Assembly (NCBI GenBank): GCA_947649645.1
Contig: CANSSP010000005.1
Location: 62,001 to 126,000, forward strand
Source: an uncultured Roseburia sp.
GTDB lineage: Bacteria; Bacillota; Clostridia; Lachnospirales; Lachnospiraceae
Length of the DNA: 64,000 bases
Reading direction: 5' to 3'
Below the pieces are notes generated by a model, which saw only the letters and a list, made by a program, of their open reading frames with translations, ran no database searches and had not been told where the DNA came from. A program made the position numbers and the translations under genes. Below are positions 32,496-42,323 of the stretch, in pieces (position 1 is the first letter of the stretch; the number at the start of each line of letters is the position of its first letter).

Positions 32496-32981
32496 TTAAA
32501 TAATCTTCAATGGCTTTCCGACAGATTTTATATGAAATTCACCTGTTTCACAGTGCAGTTCTACCGTCCGGCCATAATTCAGCCCGGTATCTTCCGCAAT
32601 CAGGCGTATTCCCATCCCTTTTAAAATTGCCTTGGCAGCCTCCGCATTTCTGGCCCCGATATTGCCTACTTCAGACAGACCGCTGACCTCAAACATTTTA
32701 GCCCCGCCGGCAATCTTTGCCACCAGACGTCTCCGGTTTGCACCGGCCGCCACCACACGCTTCAACAGTTCATCGATTCCCGTATCCGCAAACTTTGCAA
32801 TGTTGCTGTTATTCCTCACCTTTGTACTGTCCGGAAGCATGTAATGAACCATTCCTCCAACTTTTGTAACCGGATCATAAAAAACAAGCCCGATACAGGA
32901 ACCCAGCCCCAGAGTCGTGATAACGTCAGGGGCTTTGCATATATTTAAATCCGCCATGCCCACTTTTATGACTTTACTCAT
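32496..32981 (-). CDS. cheD: Chemoreceptor glutamine deamidase CheD
   Basis: A 161-residue CheD. It deamidates glutamines on chemoreceptors and enhances CheC phosphatase activity. The catalytic cysteine C29 is in LGLGSCIGL and the histidine H46 in GGMVHYMLP, both in normal context. Follows cheC after 12 bases, the usual pair. Confidence 0.97.
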   Translation of the reverse strand: MSKVIKVGMADLNICKAPDVITTLGLGSCIGLVFYDPVTKVGGMVHYMLPDSTKVRNNSNIAKFADTGIDELLKRVVAAGANRRRLVAKIAGGAKMFEVSGLSEVGNIGARNAEAAKAILKGMGIRLIAEDTGLNYGRTVELHCETGEFHIKSVGKPLKII

Positions 32982-32993
32982 ACTCTTTTCTCC

Positions 32994-33614
32994 TTATACT
33001 GAGATTCCAAGTGACGCCAGTATTTTTTCATACGAGCCCTGCTCCGGCATTAAGATAAAATAACCATTGATCGCCACATCTGCACAAATTTCTGTCTGTA
33101 TCAATAATGCATTATCTCCAAACTGTCCAAATTCGATTGCCGGAACACTTAAGATGGACGCTGCCATGTCAACCGCAATATAGGGTACGGACGGTGCGAT
33201 GACGAGATTGGTCAGTGAAGAAAGCGCAGACAGATACGAACCTGCAATGATATTTCCGATTTCTTTTAATGCAGACAGTTCCATCTCTCCGAAAGCCACA
33301 TCCTCCCCTGCATCTGTCATCATCAGCTTGTTGACCAGATACCGCGCGGAAGGAATATCGATCAGAAACATCATGCTCCCCTCGATATCGTTTTCCACTT
33401 CAAGGAATATACCTACGATCGTCTCATCCTCTGCACCGACTGCCATGCCAAGCTGGGATACTTCCATCAGCCGGACATTGGGTACATTCATATCGATTTT
33501 AATGCCAAGCATATTGGCAATCGCGGACGTTGCATTGCCCGCCCCGATGTTGCCAATCTCCTTGAGCACATCCAGATACATATTATTTACATCTTCTAAC
33601 GACATATTTCCCAT
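32994..33614 (-). CDS. cheC: CheY-P phosphatase CheC
   Basis: A 206-residue CheC with two active-site helices of the form E-x2-N: EIGNIGAGNATSA (E19, N22) and EIGNIIAGSYLSA (E118, N121). It removes phosphate from CheY during adaptation together with CheD. Start taken as MGNMSLEDV; GGAGG lies a few bases upstream. Sits between cheW and cheD. Confidence 0.97.
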   Translation of the reverse strand: MGNMSLEDVNNMYLDVLKEIGNIGAGNATSAIANMLGIKIDMNVPNVRLMEVSQLGMAVGAEDETIVGIFLEVENDIEGSMMFLIDIPSARYLVNKLMMTDAGEDVAFGEMELSALKEIGNIIAGSYLSALSSLTNLVIAPSVPYIAVDMAASILSVPAIEFGQFGDNALLIQTEICADVAINGYFILMPEQGSYEKILASLGISV

Positions 33615-33662
33615 GAAATATATTTATCCTCCTTTCACAACGCCTGTTCCACCGGCAACATT

Positions 33663-34109
33663 TTAATATGCTTCCTCCACAATCGCGTTGATCTCAAGCA
33701 GTGAAATCAGATCGTTTTCATGTTTTCCGATTCCGTTGATGAATTTTCCTTTGTTGGAGGCTTTCTCAATCTCGTCATCACTCAGATTCACAACCTCTTT
33801 CACTTCGTCCACAATAATCCCAAGAGAACCTTTTTCTTCTAATTTTAAAATGATAATCCTCGTGGCATTGTTAAACGTATCGTCATTGAGATCCATCTTT
33901 CTGCGGATACTCATAATCGGTATGATCTCGCCGCGGAGACTGATAATCCCCTTAAAATAGTACTGTGCCTTTGGAACCCTTGTGATTTTCTGCATCCGCA
34001 CGATATTGTCTATGTATCGGATGTCAATTCCATACTGTTCACTGCCGACCATCACAACAATATATTGTTTTACCACTTTTTCGATTACTTCCAGACCATT
34101 ATTCGCCAT
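33663..34109 (-). CDS. cheW: Chemotaxis coupling protein CheW
   Basis: A 148-residue CheW that links receptors to CheA. The two SH3-like subdomains are visible, with YGIDIRYIDNIVRMQKITRVP and GIISLRGEIIPIMSIRRKM. Start set at 34107-34109 behind GGGGGTGG; an in-frame ATG five codons upstream abuts the cheA stop. Part of the cheB-cheA-cheW-cheC-cheD block. Confidence 0.96.
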   Translation of the reverse strand: MANNGLEVIEKVVKQYIVVMVGSEQYGIDIRYIDNIVRMQKITRVPKAQYYFKGIISLRGEIIPIMSIRRKMDLNDDTFNNATRIIILKLEEKGSLGIIVDEVKEVVNLSDDEIEKASNKGKFINGIGKHENDLISLLEINAIVEEAY

Positions 34110-34123
34110 GCTGCCACCCCCCA

Positions 34124-36241
34124 TTACATCAGAGTATTTACATCTAAGATTAATGCAACTTCGCCGTCTCCGAGAATGGTTGCACCGCTGATTATCTTGT
34201 TATTGTTAATAAATTTGCCAAGCGGTTTGATTACAATCTCCTGCTGTCCCATCAGTTCATCGACAACAAGTCCTGCCTGGCTGTCCCCTTTCTGCACAAT
34301 GACTACGGTAAGGCTTGTCGGTTCATCTTCCTTCGGCTCCGTGTCAAGCACCTGGCTTAAGCGGATCAGCGGAATCACTTTGCCGCGAAGATGAATCACT
34401 TCCTGTGCCTCAACGTATTTTATATCTTTTACAGGAATATCTTCGATATTGGAAATAGAGCCGATTGCAATGGCATATTTCTCATCGCCGATTTCGACCA
34501 TAAGCGCCTGAATAATCGCAAGCGTTAAAGGGAGGCGTACCGTAAAGGTTGTCCCTTCCCCTTTATCCGTTTTTACTTCCACATCGCCGCCAAGAGCCTC
34601 GATATTAGATTTTACGACATCAAGCCCCACACCACGTCCGGAAATGTCGGTGATTTTCTTTGCCATGGAAAAACTTGGCAGGAAGAGCAGATTTATAATC
34701 TCTTTCTGGCTCATACTCTCAGCCTGCTCTTCCGTAATCACTCCGCGCTCAATCGCCTTCTCACGGACTGCGTCCACATCAATCCCATTTCCGTCATCGC
34801 CAACTTCGATAATGACATTGTTGCCTTCCTGGAAAGCTTTTAAAAAGATACTTCCAACTTCCGGTTTCCCTTTTTCCAGTCGCGTCGCATTGTCTTCCAG
34901 ACCATGATCTGCCGAATTACGGAGAAGATGCTGCAGCGGATCGCCGATCTGGTCCACCACAGTACGATCCAGCTCCGTATCTTCACCGGTCATGTAAAGC
35001 TCCATTTTCTTATCCAGCTTTCTCGCCAGATCACGGATCATACGCGGGAACTTATTGACGACACTTTCAATCGGAACCATACGCACTTTCATCACAGACT
35101 CATGAAGACTTGTCGTGATGCGCTCAAGCCCTTCAATCTGTTCATGAAACGTCTGGTTCTGGAAACCGCCAGACTCCGTGGAGCTGATGGAGACAAGACT
35201 GTTTTTGGCAATGATCAGCTCAGAAACCTGATTCATCAATGCGTCCAGCTTTTCAATATCTACACGCACAGTACGATTGGTGACCGGCTTTGAAACCGTC
35301 TGCTTTTTATTTCCGGCCGATGCGGACGGCTGTTTTGGCGGAGCAACGGCTGCAGGCGTCTCTTTTTCTGCGGACACGGGATTATTCTCCGGCATAATGG
35401 CAACCGCAATGGCTTCTGCCTCCGCTTTTTCCTGTTTTGCCGCCAGAACCTCATACTTTATTTCTTCTCCGACAACATCTTCGATCTCGGATACGGATCT
35501 GGCCGCTTCGTATACTTTTTCAAACGGTTCTTCCGAAACGATAAAAAAGCTGAAATCACATTCGAAATGTTCGTCTTCGATTTCCTGTGAAGTGGGATTA
35601 TAAACAATGATCTGACCGTATTCTTCGACTGCTTTGAATACAAGAAATGCCCTTGCTGCTTTTAACAGGCATTCTTTCTGTATATATACGGTCATACCGT
35701 ATATCCGCTGCCCATTTTCCTCTTCTGCTTTCAATTTTGCCCTGTCCGCATCGTCCATCTCAAATTCAAGATACTTTTTCCGGCCGGCCGCATTTCCTGC
35801 CACCGGCATCTGCGGTTCAGCTTTTTTTGCGGAGTCGTCCTGCGGTTTCTCGCCGTTGGCTGCTGCGATAAAATCATTCAGTTCTTTGATGATCAGCTCA
35901 TTGTCTTCCGTCCCTTCTTCTGAACTCTCTTTCACATTGTCGAGATATCCTTCAATCGCGTCCAGACACTTAAACAGCAGATCAATCATGGCACTGTTTA
36001 CTTTTATTTTATCGCTCCTGACTTCCTGAAATACATTTTCCATATCATGCGTCAGATGCTGCATGCGCTTAAATCCCATGGTGCCTGCCATTCCTTTTAA
36101 GGAATGGGCCGCGCGAAAAATCTCGTTGATTACGTCCATATTTTCCGGCTCTTTTTCCAGTTCCATGATACAGTCGCTTAAGGTCTGCAAATGTTCATTT
36201 GTCTCGTCGATAAATATCTCCAGGTATTGACTTACATCCAT
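34124..36241 (-). CDS. cheA: Chemotaxis histidine kinase CheA
   Basis: A 705-residue kinase: P1 HPt domain with phosphorylated H46 (AAHSLKGMAGTMGF), P2 response-regulator docking region (about 165-270), a linker rich in Ala/Pro/Lys, P3 dimerisation helices (about 320-380), P4 ATP-binding domain (HLLRNSADHGLE N-box, VGDDGNGID, SGRGVGLDVVK) and P5 CheW-like domain (about 555-705). All catalytic boxes are intact. The ATG at 36239-36241 is preferred over one at 36259 that lies inside cheB; GGGGGT precedes it. Confidence 0.97.
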   Translation of the reverse strand: MDVSQYLEIFIDETNEHLQTLSDCIMELEKEPENMDVINEIFRAAHSLKGMAGTMGFKRMQHLTHDMENVFQEVRSDKIKVNSAMIDLLFKCLDAIEGYLDNVKESSEEGTEDNELIIKELNDFIAAANGEKPQDDSAKKAEPQMPVAGNAAGRKKYLEFEMDDADRAKLKAEEENGQRIYGMTVYIQKECLLKAARAFLVFKAVEEYGQIIVYNPTSQEIEDEHFECDFSFFIVSEEPFEKVYEAARSVSEIEDVVGEEIKYEVLAAKQEKAEAEAIAVAIMPENNPVSAEKETPAAVAPPKQPSASAGNKKQTVSKPVTNRTVRVDIEKLDALMNQVSELIIAKNSLVSISSTESGGFQNQTFHEQIEGLERITTSLHESVMKVRMVPIESVVNKFPRMIRDLARKLDKKMELYMTGEDTELDRTVVDQIGDPLQHLLRNSADHGLEDNATRLEKGKPEVGSIFLKAFQEGNNVIIEVGDDGNGIDVDAVREKAIERGVITEEQAESMSQKEIINLLFLPSFSMAKKITDISGRGVGLDVVKSNIEALGGDVEVKTDKGEGTTFTVRLPLTLAIIQALMVEIGDEKYAIAIGSISNIEDIPVKDIKYVEAQEVIHLRGKVIPLIRLSQVLDTEPKEDEPTSLTVVIVQKGDSQAGLVVDELMGQQEIVIKPLGKFINNNKIISGATILGDGEVALILDVNTLM

Positions 36242-36242
36242 A

Positions 36243-37319
36243 CTACCGTACCCCCACATTCTTTGTTATTGATTGTGCAACCTGTGTAAGAGGAACAACT
36301 TCATTTACCAGACCCGTATCAGCAATTGCCTTTGGCATCCCGTACACCACGCAGGTTTCCGCGTTCTGTGAGATCACGTAGACCGGCTTTTTCTTGATCA
36401 GCGAACAGATCCCGTTGGTCCCATCCGCCCCCATTCCGGTCAGAACGACACAGACAACCTCGTCAAAACCACTGTCCCGCAGAGAGTCATAGGTGATATT
36501 GGCGCACGGTCTTAACCCGCCGATTGCCGGCATCTCATTCAGCTTGATCTTATGACTGCCATCCGGATTCTTTTTGACTTCCATATGTTTGCCGCCTGGC
36601 GCGATGTACACGGTTCCCTTTTTTAAAACGTCTCCGTCTTCCGCTTCCTTGACGTGAATAGGACTCACCTCGTTTAACCGGTCCGCCATGGATTTGGTAA
36701 AACCGGCGGGCATGTGCTGTACAAGCACCATCGGTGCGTTCAGATTCTTCGGAAGATACGGAATTACACTCTGCAGCGCTTTGGGTCCGCCCGTAGAGCA
36801 GGCCAGCGCCACGATTTTATTGCCCGACTTCATCGATGTGGTATTGCGCAGCGGAGCAGCCTTTTTCTGTGCTGCCTGTACCGAAGAGCCGCCCGTTTTG
36901 AGCTCCCGCACAAACTTCTCCGTCTTAAGAACCGCCGAGAGGACGCCGATCAGCTGCTTTTTAAATTCTTCGCCCTTCGCCTCGATAATGTTATCCGGCT
37001 TCGTCACAAAATCGACAGCCCCCAGCTCCATGGCAAGAATTGTGACCTTGGCGTCCTTTGTGGTCATTGTGCTGACCATAATGACAGTCGCCTTGATCTT
37101 GTCTTTCTGCAGCCGTTCCAGAAGTTCCAGCCCGTTCATGCGCGGCATATTAACGTCAAGCACAACACCGTCATACTTTTTCGTCTTCAGCTTTTCGTAT
37201 GCTTCCATTCCGTCGCGGCACAAATCCGTTACTTGAAATGTTCCATCTGAATTGATTATATCACAGATAACCCTTCTCATGAGTGCAGAGTCATCAACAA
37301 CTAAAATGTTTTTTTTCAT
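36243..37319 (-). CDS. cheB: Chemotaxis methylesterase/deamidase CheB
   Basis: A 358-residue protein with an N-terminal receiver (D55 in VVLDVNMP, K107 in TKP) and a C-terminal esterase with the catalytic triad S175 (ACSTGGP), H202 (VQHMP) and D299 (GMGADG). It removes methyl groups from chemoreceptors when phosphorylated by CheA. Ends one base before the cheA start. No cheR is present in this window. Confidence 0.97.
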   Translation of the reverse strand: MKKNILVVDDSALMRRVICDIINSDGTFQVTDLCRDGMEAYEKLKTKKYDGVVLDVNMPRMNGLELLERLQKDKIKATVIMVSTMTTKDAKVTILAMELGAVDFVTKPDNIIEAKGEEFKKQLIGVLSAVLKTEKFVRELKTGGSSVQAAQKKAAPLRNTTSMKSGNKIVALACSTGGPKALQSVIPYLPKNLNAPMVLVQHMPAGFTKSMADRLNEVSPIHVKEAEDGDVLKKGTVYIAPGGKHMEVKKNPDGSHKIKLNEMPAIGGLRPCANITYDSLRDSGFDEVVCVVLTGMGADGTNGICSLIKKKPVYVISQNAETCVVYGMPKAIADTGLVNEVVPLTQVAQSITKNVGVR

Positions 37320-37321
37320 TT

Positions 37322-38062
37322 TTACCTGACTCCCTTTTGACGTTCCATACGTTCTTTTTCAAAAATGTACTTGATAATCTCTTCGCTCGTCTTTGTGTCT
37401 TTAAACAGAAATTTGACGTGCGACTCATACTTCTTTGTCTCCTTGTCCGGCACACATTTGATCACCTTGGAAGGAATATAGTACTGCTTGTTAATGGTTT
37501 CACTCTTAAGATGCACCCCGATCAATACATATGACTCATCTCCGAACGGCTCATCTGACTGAAGGCGCCCCCCGCCTCCGCTGATATCAAGAAGCTGTCC
37601 GGGTTTTTCCTGCCTGGCTCCATTGCTTTTCTGAATCTTGATAAAAACAGCGTTTCCCGACTCCATATCCGCCTCTTCCTCTGAAATCGGATAATAAAAA
37701 ACCTTGATCTGTTTTGAATAGCGGAAAAACTCCCTGCGCTGGAATTTCTCTGGCTGGGACCTTAATTCCACAAGGAGCATATAAATATTATCTTTTTTAT
37801 AGCGCTGTCTGATCTGTCCGACTGCCTGATACATCCCGGCTTTTCCTGCAAAAATAAACTCGTACCGCACTCCAAGCGCAAGCATAACAAGCGTGCCCTC
37901 TTCCATCGGCATAGCGATTTCAATGCCGCCTCCGTCGTCAACGTCAAGCACTTTGCTCAGATAAACCTTTACATTCTCTCCTGACCTTCCCATCTGTCTT
38001 ACTTCCTGCAACAGACGGATTTCTACTTTGTCTCCTGGATGAATCATCTCCGATAATGTCAT
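37322..38062 (-). CDS. PilZ-domain flagellar brake protein (YcgR/MotI-like)
   Basis: A 246-residue protein with an N-terminal YcgR-like beta domain (about 1-105) and a C-terminal PilZ domain. The c-di-GMP-binding signature is complete: R110-x3-R114 in QRREFFRYS and D159-x-S161-x2-G164 in LLDISGGGG. Homologues (B. subtilis MotI/DgrA, E. coli YcgR) slow the motor when c-di-GMP is high. It is inserted between flhG and cheB, two bases ahead of cheB, so the cell appears to make the brake together with the motor. Confidence 0.9.
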   Translation of the reverse strand: MTLSEMIHPGDKVEIRLLQEVRQMGRSGENVKVYLSKVLDVDDGGGIEIAMPMEEGTLVMLALGVRYEFIFAGKAGMYQAVGQIRQRYKKDNIYMLLVELRSQPEKFQRREFFRYSKQIKVFYYPISEEEADMESGNAVFIKIQKSNGARQEKPGQLLDISGGGGRLQSDEPFGDESYVLIGVHLKSETINKQYYIPSKVIKCVPDKETKKYESHVKFLFKDTKTSEEIIKYIFEKERMERQKGVR

Positions 38063-38076
38063 AATTATTTAACTCC

Positions 38077-38955
38077 TTATAGTTTTTGACTCCAAAGTTT
38101 TGAAAATAATTGTGAAATACCCATCGGCACATTTACCGGCTCCTGTTCGTGATTGAGCAGACTGACGGCCATACCTTCAAACGCTTTTGCCGACCTTGAG
38201 CCCGGAACATTTAAGGAAACCGTTTTCTGCTGCCGTACCGATTTTTCCAGCGCATTATCCCGTGGGATCATGCCAAGATAGTGCAGCTCTCCCTGCAGAA
38301 ACTGAGAGACAACAGAATTCAGCTTATCATATACATGCTGCCCCTCCTCAACCGATGTAACGCGGTTCGCCACAACATTGATTGTCGTTCTGGTGCGCAT
38401 AAAATTAGGATTCCGGTAAAGCGTCTTGAGCAGCGAATAGGCGTCTGTCAGAGAACTTGGCTCCGGCGTCGTAATCACAATGACTTCCGGACTTGCAATC
38501 ACAAATTCCAGGACATGATCGGAAATACCCGCTCCCGTATCAATCAGAATGACATCCGCCATCTCGTCAAGTTCCCTTAAACTTTTCACCAGATAGAGAA
38601 TCTGTTCTTTTGACAGGTCGTTCATTCCGGTAATTCCGGTTCCTCCCGATACAAAACCGATCCCGACAGGCCCTTCTGTGATAATCTCACGCACGTTTTT
38701 TCCCCGATAAATTACATCGCTTAAATTATATTCAGGAATGGCGCCAAACATGACTTCGACGTTTGCCAGTCCGAAATCCGCATCAAATATCAGTACCTTT
38801 TTTCCAAGTTTCTGCATCTGTACCGCAAGATTCACAGCCACATTTGATTTGCCTACACCACCTTTCCCACTTGTCACAGTAATGACTCTGGCATTGGGCA
38901 AAACATCTTTATTTTTCGATTTTACTACACTTCTAAGCTTTTCTGCCTGATCCAT
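38077..38955 (-). CDS. flhG: MinD-like ATPase FlhG (FleN/YlxH)
   Basis: A 292-residue MinD/ParA-type ATPase controlling flagellar number and placement with FlhF. The N-terminus is MDQAEKLR, an exact match to the DQAxxLR motif known to stimulate the FlhF GTPase. The deviant Walker A is SGKGGVGKSN, and FDADFGLANV and LIDTGAGI are the switch motifs. The C-terminal amphipathic tail (SQLFSKLWSQKL) is a likely membrane-targeting helix. Confidence 0.95.
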   Translation of the reverse strand: MDQAEKLRSVVKSKNKDVLPNARVITVTSGKGGVGKSNVAVNLAVQMQKLGKKVLIFDADFGLANVEVMFGAIPEYNLSDVIYRGKNVREIITEGPVGIGFVSGGTGITGMNDLSKEQILYLVKSLRELDEMADVILIDTGAGISDHVLEFVIASPEVIVITTPEPSSLTDAYSLLKTLYRNPNFMRTRTTINVVANRVTSVEEGQHVYDKLNSVVSQFLQGELHYLGMIPRDNALEKSVRQQKTVSLNVPGSRSAKAFEGMAVSLLNHEQEPVNVPMGISQLFSKLWSQKL

Positions 38956-38998
38956 AAATTATCCAAGCCTTTCCAGCAGCCTGCAGCCATATAGCGGT

Positions 38999-40276
38999 TT
39001 ATTCCTGTCTGCCGCCCAACAGCTGCTTTACTATCTTCTGTGTGTCAAATTCCTCGATATCATCCGGTACATTCTGCCCCGTTGTCATATAAGACAGAAC
39101 AGCTCCAGAATAAAGTTTGATATTAAGCATGTTTCCAAAAGTGGTTGTCTCGTCAAGTTTTGTAAATATCAGTTTATAATCCGCTATCTCCTTATATATG
39201 TCTGCAATCTCCAGAAGATCCTTGTATTTGGTCGTCGCGCTGACAACCAGATACACTTCTTTCTCATATTTTTTCTCGAGTCCTTCGATCAGCTTCTGCA
39301 TATCCTGACACTGTGCTTCGTTCCGGTGCGAAAACCCAGCCGTATCGACAAATATCAGATCATAATCGCTGACACGCTCAATGGCCTCATTCATTTCATC
39401 TTCTGTATATATGATACTCATCGGCGCATCCAGAATATTGGCGTATATGCGAAGCTGTTCCGTCGCAGCTATCCGATAGGTATCCGCAGTGAGAAATGCG
39501 ACGCGTTTTTCGTGTTCTACTTTATATCTGGAAGCAATTTTGGCGATTGTTGTAGTTTTTCCAACACCGGTAGGACCGATAAAGAAAATAACTTTTGGCT
39601 TTTTGCCCGACAGACCAATCGGATCCGGCTGCCCGAATTTCAATACCATTTTCTGATAAACGCTGGAAAGAATATAGTCCACGCTGCTTCCATTGTGCAT
39701 GATTTTTTCCGCTTCATCCATAATCTGATTGACATACTTTTCATGTACATCATTTTCAAGCAAAGTACGGTAAAGCATTTTTATAAACTGAAACCCTTCC
39801 GGATTTGCCGGTTTCGGCTCCATCTTTTCGTCTTTCTGGCTTCCTTCCGCATAGAACTGCTTTTCAAGCATGTTCGAAAGGTTTTCAAGTCTCCGCTCAA
39901 TGCCCTCACTTGTAGTTTCACTTTTCTGTTCCTTCAGATTCAGAGGATCCGGATCTGGCTGTGGAGAAGTCTGTGGTTTTTTTTCTTCGTGCATTTTCCC
40001 CTGCAGATTTGAGATATTCAGCTTCTCGTCGGCCGCCAGATTAATGCTCTCGTGCATTTTGAGCGGCGTATTCAATGCAGGCCGCGGGTTCTCAAACTGC
40101 TGTTCTTTCTCTTCCATGGCCGCAGTGACTTCAAATAAAGCGCCTTTAAATACCCTGAGCATTCCTTTTGGCTTTACCTCTTTTACATTCAGAATCACGG
40201 CTGCCGGCCCAAGCTCCTGCTTTGCCTTCTCAATTGCTTCTTCTTTTGTACTCCCCTGATATTTATTTATGGTCAT
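38999..40276 (-). CDS. flhF: SRP-type GTPase FlhF
   Basis: A 425-residue SRP-family GTPase for flagellar placement. The first 150 residues are a charged, poorly conserved B domain. The NG domain follows, with P-loop GPTGVGKT (234-241), FLTADTYRIAATEQL, DTAGFSHRN and TKLDETT. Immediately downstream of flhA (1 base between genes) and ahead of flhG, the standard order. Confidence 0.96.
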   Translation of the reverse strand: MTINKYQGSTKEEAIEKAKQELGPAAVILNVKEVKPKGMLRVFKGALFEVTAAMEEKEQQFENPRPALNTPLKMHESINLAADEKLNISNLQGKMHEEKKPQTSPQPDPDPLNLKEQKSETTSEGIERRLENLSNMLEKQFYAEGSQKDEKMEPKPANPEGFQFIKMLYRTLLENDVHEKYVNQIMDEAEKIMHNGSSVDYILSSVYQKMVLKFGQPDPIGLSGKKPKVIFFIGPTGVGKTTTIAKIASRYKVEHEKRVAFLTADTYRIAATEQLRIYANILDAPMSIIYTEDEMNEAIERVSDYDLIFVDTAGFSHRNEAQCQDMQKLIEGLEKKYEKEVYLVVSATTKYKDLLEIADIYKEIADYKLIFTKLDETTTFGNMLNIKLYSGAVLSYMTTGQNVPDDIEEFDTQKIVKQLLGGRQE

Positions 40277-40277
40277 A

Positions 40278-42311
40278 TTATGCTGTCACCATCCCTACTG
40301 ATTGTAATTCCACATTGGAATCCACTTCGTTGTATGAAACAACGATCAAATCCTTAAAGTACTCTTCGGTCAGTTTCTTGAAGTACATTCTCACAATTGG
40401 CGAAGTAATCACAATAGCGCTCTTCCCCATATTTTCCAGCTTCGAGGCCTCTGTCTCCACAGAACCGATAATAGCCTTCGTCTTGTCCGGATCCAGGGTA
40501 AGATATGCCCCCTGTTCTGTCTGTTTCACGGAAGACATAATCTCCTGCTCCACTTTCGGATCCAGCGTGATAACACTTGTCGTCTCATTGGCAGGAAAAT
40601 ACTTGCTCGATATGGCCCGCTTTAAGCTCTGGCGCACATATTCCGTCAGCACATCGGTATCCCGCGTGACACCTGCATGATCTGCAAGCGTTTCAAAGAC
40701 AGTGAGCAGGTCGCGGATGGAAATACCCTCCGAAAGCAGGTTCTGCAATACTTTCTGCACCTCTCCAAGTCCAAGAAGCTTCGGCACAAGTTCGTCGACC
40801 AGCACAGGGTTGCTCTCTTTGAGGTTGCTGACCAGATTCTGAACATCCTGTCTGGTGAGCAGCTCATCGATATGAGACCGGATAACCTCGGTGAGGTGGG
40901 TCGCGATAATCGACGGCGGATCCACAACCGTATATCCAAGGCTCTCCGCCCGCTCTCTCTGACTCTCTGTAATCCAGATCGCGGGGAGATGGAACGACGG
41001 TTCAAACGTCGGAATACCTGTAATCTCTTCTTCCACATAACCGGGATTCATCGCCATATAGTGATCAAAAAGAATCTCCCCTTCCGTCACCTGCACCCCT
41101 TTTATTTTAATGATATACTGGTTCGGATTCAACTGAATATTGTCACGAAGACGGATGATCGGAACGACGGTTCCAAGCTCAAGTGCAATCTGTCTGCGGA
41201 TCATGACCACACGGTCAAGCAGATCGCCCCCCTGATTGACATCTGCCAGCGGAATAATACCATATCCGAACTCCAGCTCAATCGGGTCAACCTGAAGCAG
41301 GGACACCACATTTTCCGGTTTTCGGATCTCTTCCGCCTCCGTTTCCGCCATACTGACTTCTTCTTCAATCGTTTCAATCCCGATGTTTTTGTCTACCATT
41401 TTTCCTACGACAATAAAAAGAATACCGAACGGTACAAACAAAAACCACTCCAGCGGTGTCACAACACCCAGAAAAATAAGTGTCGTTCCGACGATATAAA
41501 GTACCTTGGGAATCCCGAACAACTGACCGACCAGAATATTGGAAAAATCGGCATTTTTAGATGCCTTCGTGACCAGAATACCGGTTGCAAGAGAAATCAG
41601 CAGCGAAGGAATCTGCGAACAGAGCCCGTCGCCCATCGTGAGAACCCCGTAATGCTGAATCGCATCGCCAAAAGTCATCCCATTTCTGAGCATTCCCATC
41701 GCTGTACCGCCAATGAGATTGACAAACGTGATAATAAGACCGGCTGTCGCGTCTCCCTTTACATACTTCGTGGCACCATCCATGGAACCGAAAAAACTGG
41801 ATTCCTCCTGAATTTTATTCCTCCGCTCTCTCGCCTCTTTTTCCGTGATCGCACCGGTATTCAGATCCGCATCGATTGCCATCTGCTTACCCGGCATTGC
41901 GTCGAGAGTAAATCGTGCTGTAACTTCAGCGACACGCTCTGAACCTTTATTGATAACGACAAACTGAATAATGATAAGAATGATAAACACGATGGCGCCA
42001 ATAATAATATCACCGCCGCCAACAAAAGCACCAAATGTCTGAACCACATTTCCAGGCGCCCCCGTCTGAAGAATCAGACGTGTGGAAGACATGTTCAGCG
42101 AAATCCGAAACAGTGTCGTAAAAAGCAGAAGCGTCGGGAAAAAAGACATATCCAGCACTTCCTTTACAAACAAAGTGTTAAACAGTACAATCAGTGCGAT
42201 TGATATATTGAGCGCCAGCATCACATCCAGTAAAGTGGGGTTCATCGGCACAATAAAAAAGACGACTGCAGCGAGTAAATAGAGTGCAACACCAATATCT
42301 GCCTTTTTCAT
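40278..42311 (-). CDS. flhA: Flagellar export gate protein FlhA
   Basis: A 677-residue protein with eight N-terminal membrane helices (about 10-320), the conserved FHIPEP-type segment ARFTLDAMPGKQMAIDADL in the cytosolic loop, and a C-terminal cytosolic domain (about 350-677) that docks export substrates. Length is typical. The opposite strand carries a long open frame (40677-41942), which is only a shadow of this well-conserved gene. Confidence 0.97.
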   Translation of the reverse strand: MKKADIGVALYLLAAVVFFIVPMNPTLLDVMLALNISIALIVLFNTLFVKEVLDMSFFPTLLLFTTLFRISLNMSSTRLILQTGAPGNVVQTFGAFVGGGDIIIGAIVFIILIIIQFVVINKGSERVAEVTARFTLDAMPGKQMAIDADLNTGAITEKEARERRNKIQEESSFFGSMDGATKYVKGDATAGLIITFVNLIGGTAMGMLRNGMTFGDAIQHYGVLTMGDGLCSQIPSLLISLATGILVTKASKNADFSNILVGQLFGIPKVLYIVGTTLIFLGVVTPLEWFLFVPFGILFIVVGKMVDKNIGIETIEEEVSMAETEAEEIRKPENVVSLLQVDPIELEFGYGIIPLADVNQGGDLLDRVVMIRRQIALELGTVVPIIRLRDNIQLNPNQYIIKIKGVQVTEGEILFDHYMAMNPGYVEEEITGIPTFEPSFHLPAIWITESQRERAESLGYTVVDPPSIIATHLTEVIRSHIDELLTRQDVQNLVSNLKESNPVLVDELVPKLLGLGEVQKVLQNLLSEGISIRDLLTVFETLADHAGVTRDTDVLTEYVRQSLKRAISSKYFPANETTSVITLDPKVEQEIMSSVKQTEQGAYLTLDPDKTKAIIGSVETEASKLENMGKSAIVITSPIVRMYFKKLTEEYFKDLIVVSYNEVDSNVELQSVGMVTA

Positions 42312-42323
42312 GCCTTTTCCTCC

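Noticed and set aside
40677-41942. A 421-codon open frame on the plus strand opposite flhA
   Set aside because: It is antisense to a highly conserved gene, encodes a His/Arg/Asn-rich sequence with no domain, and has no convincing ribosome site. It is a by-product of flhA codon use.
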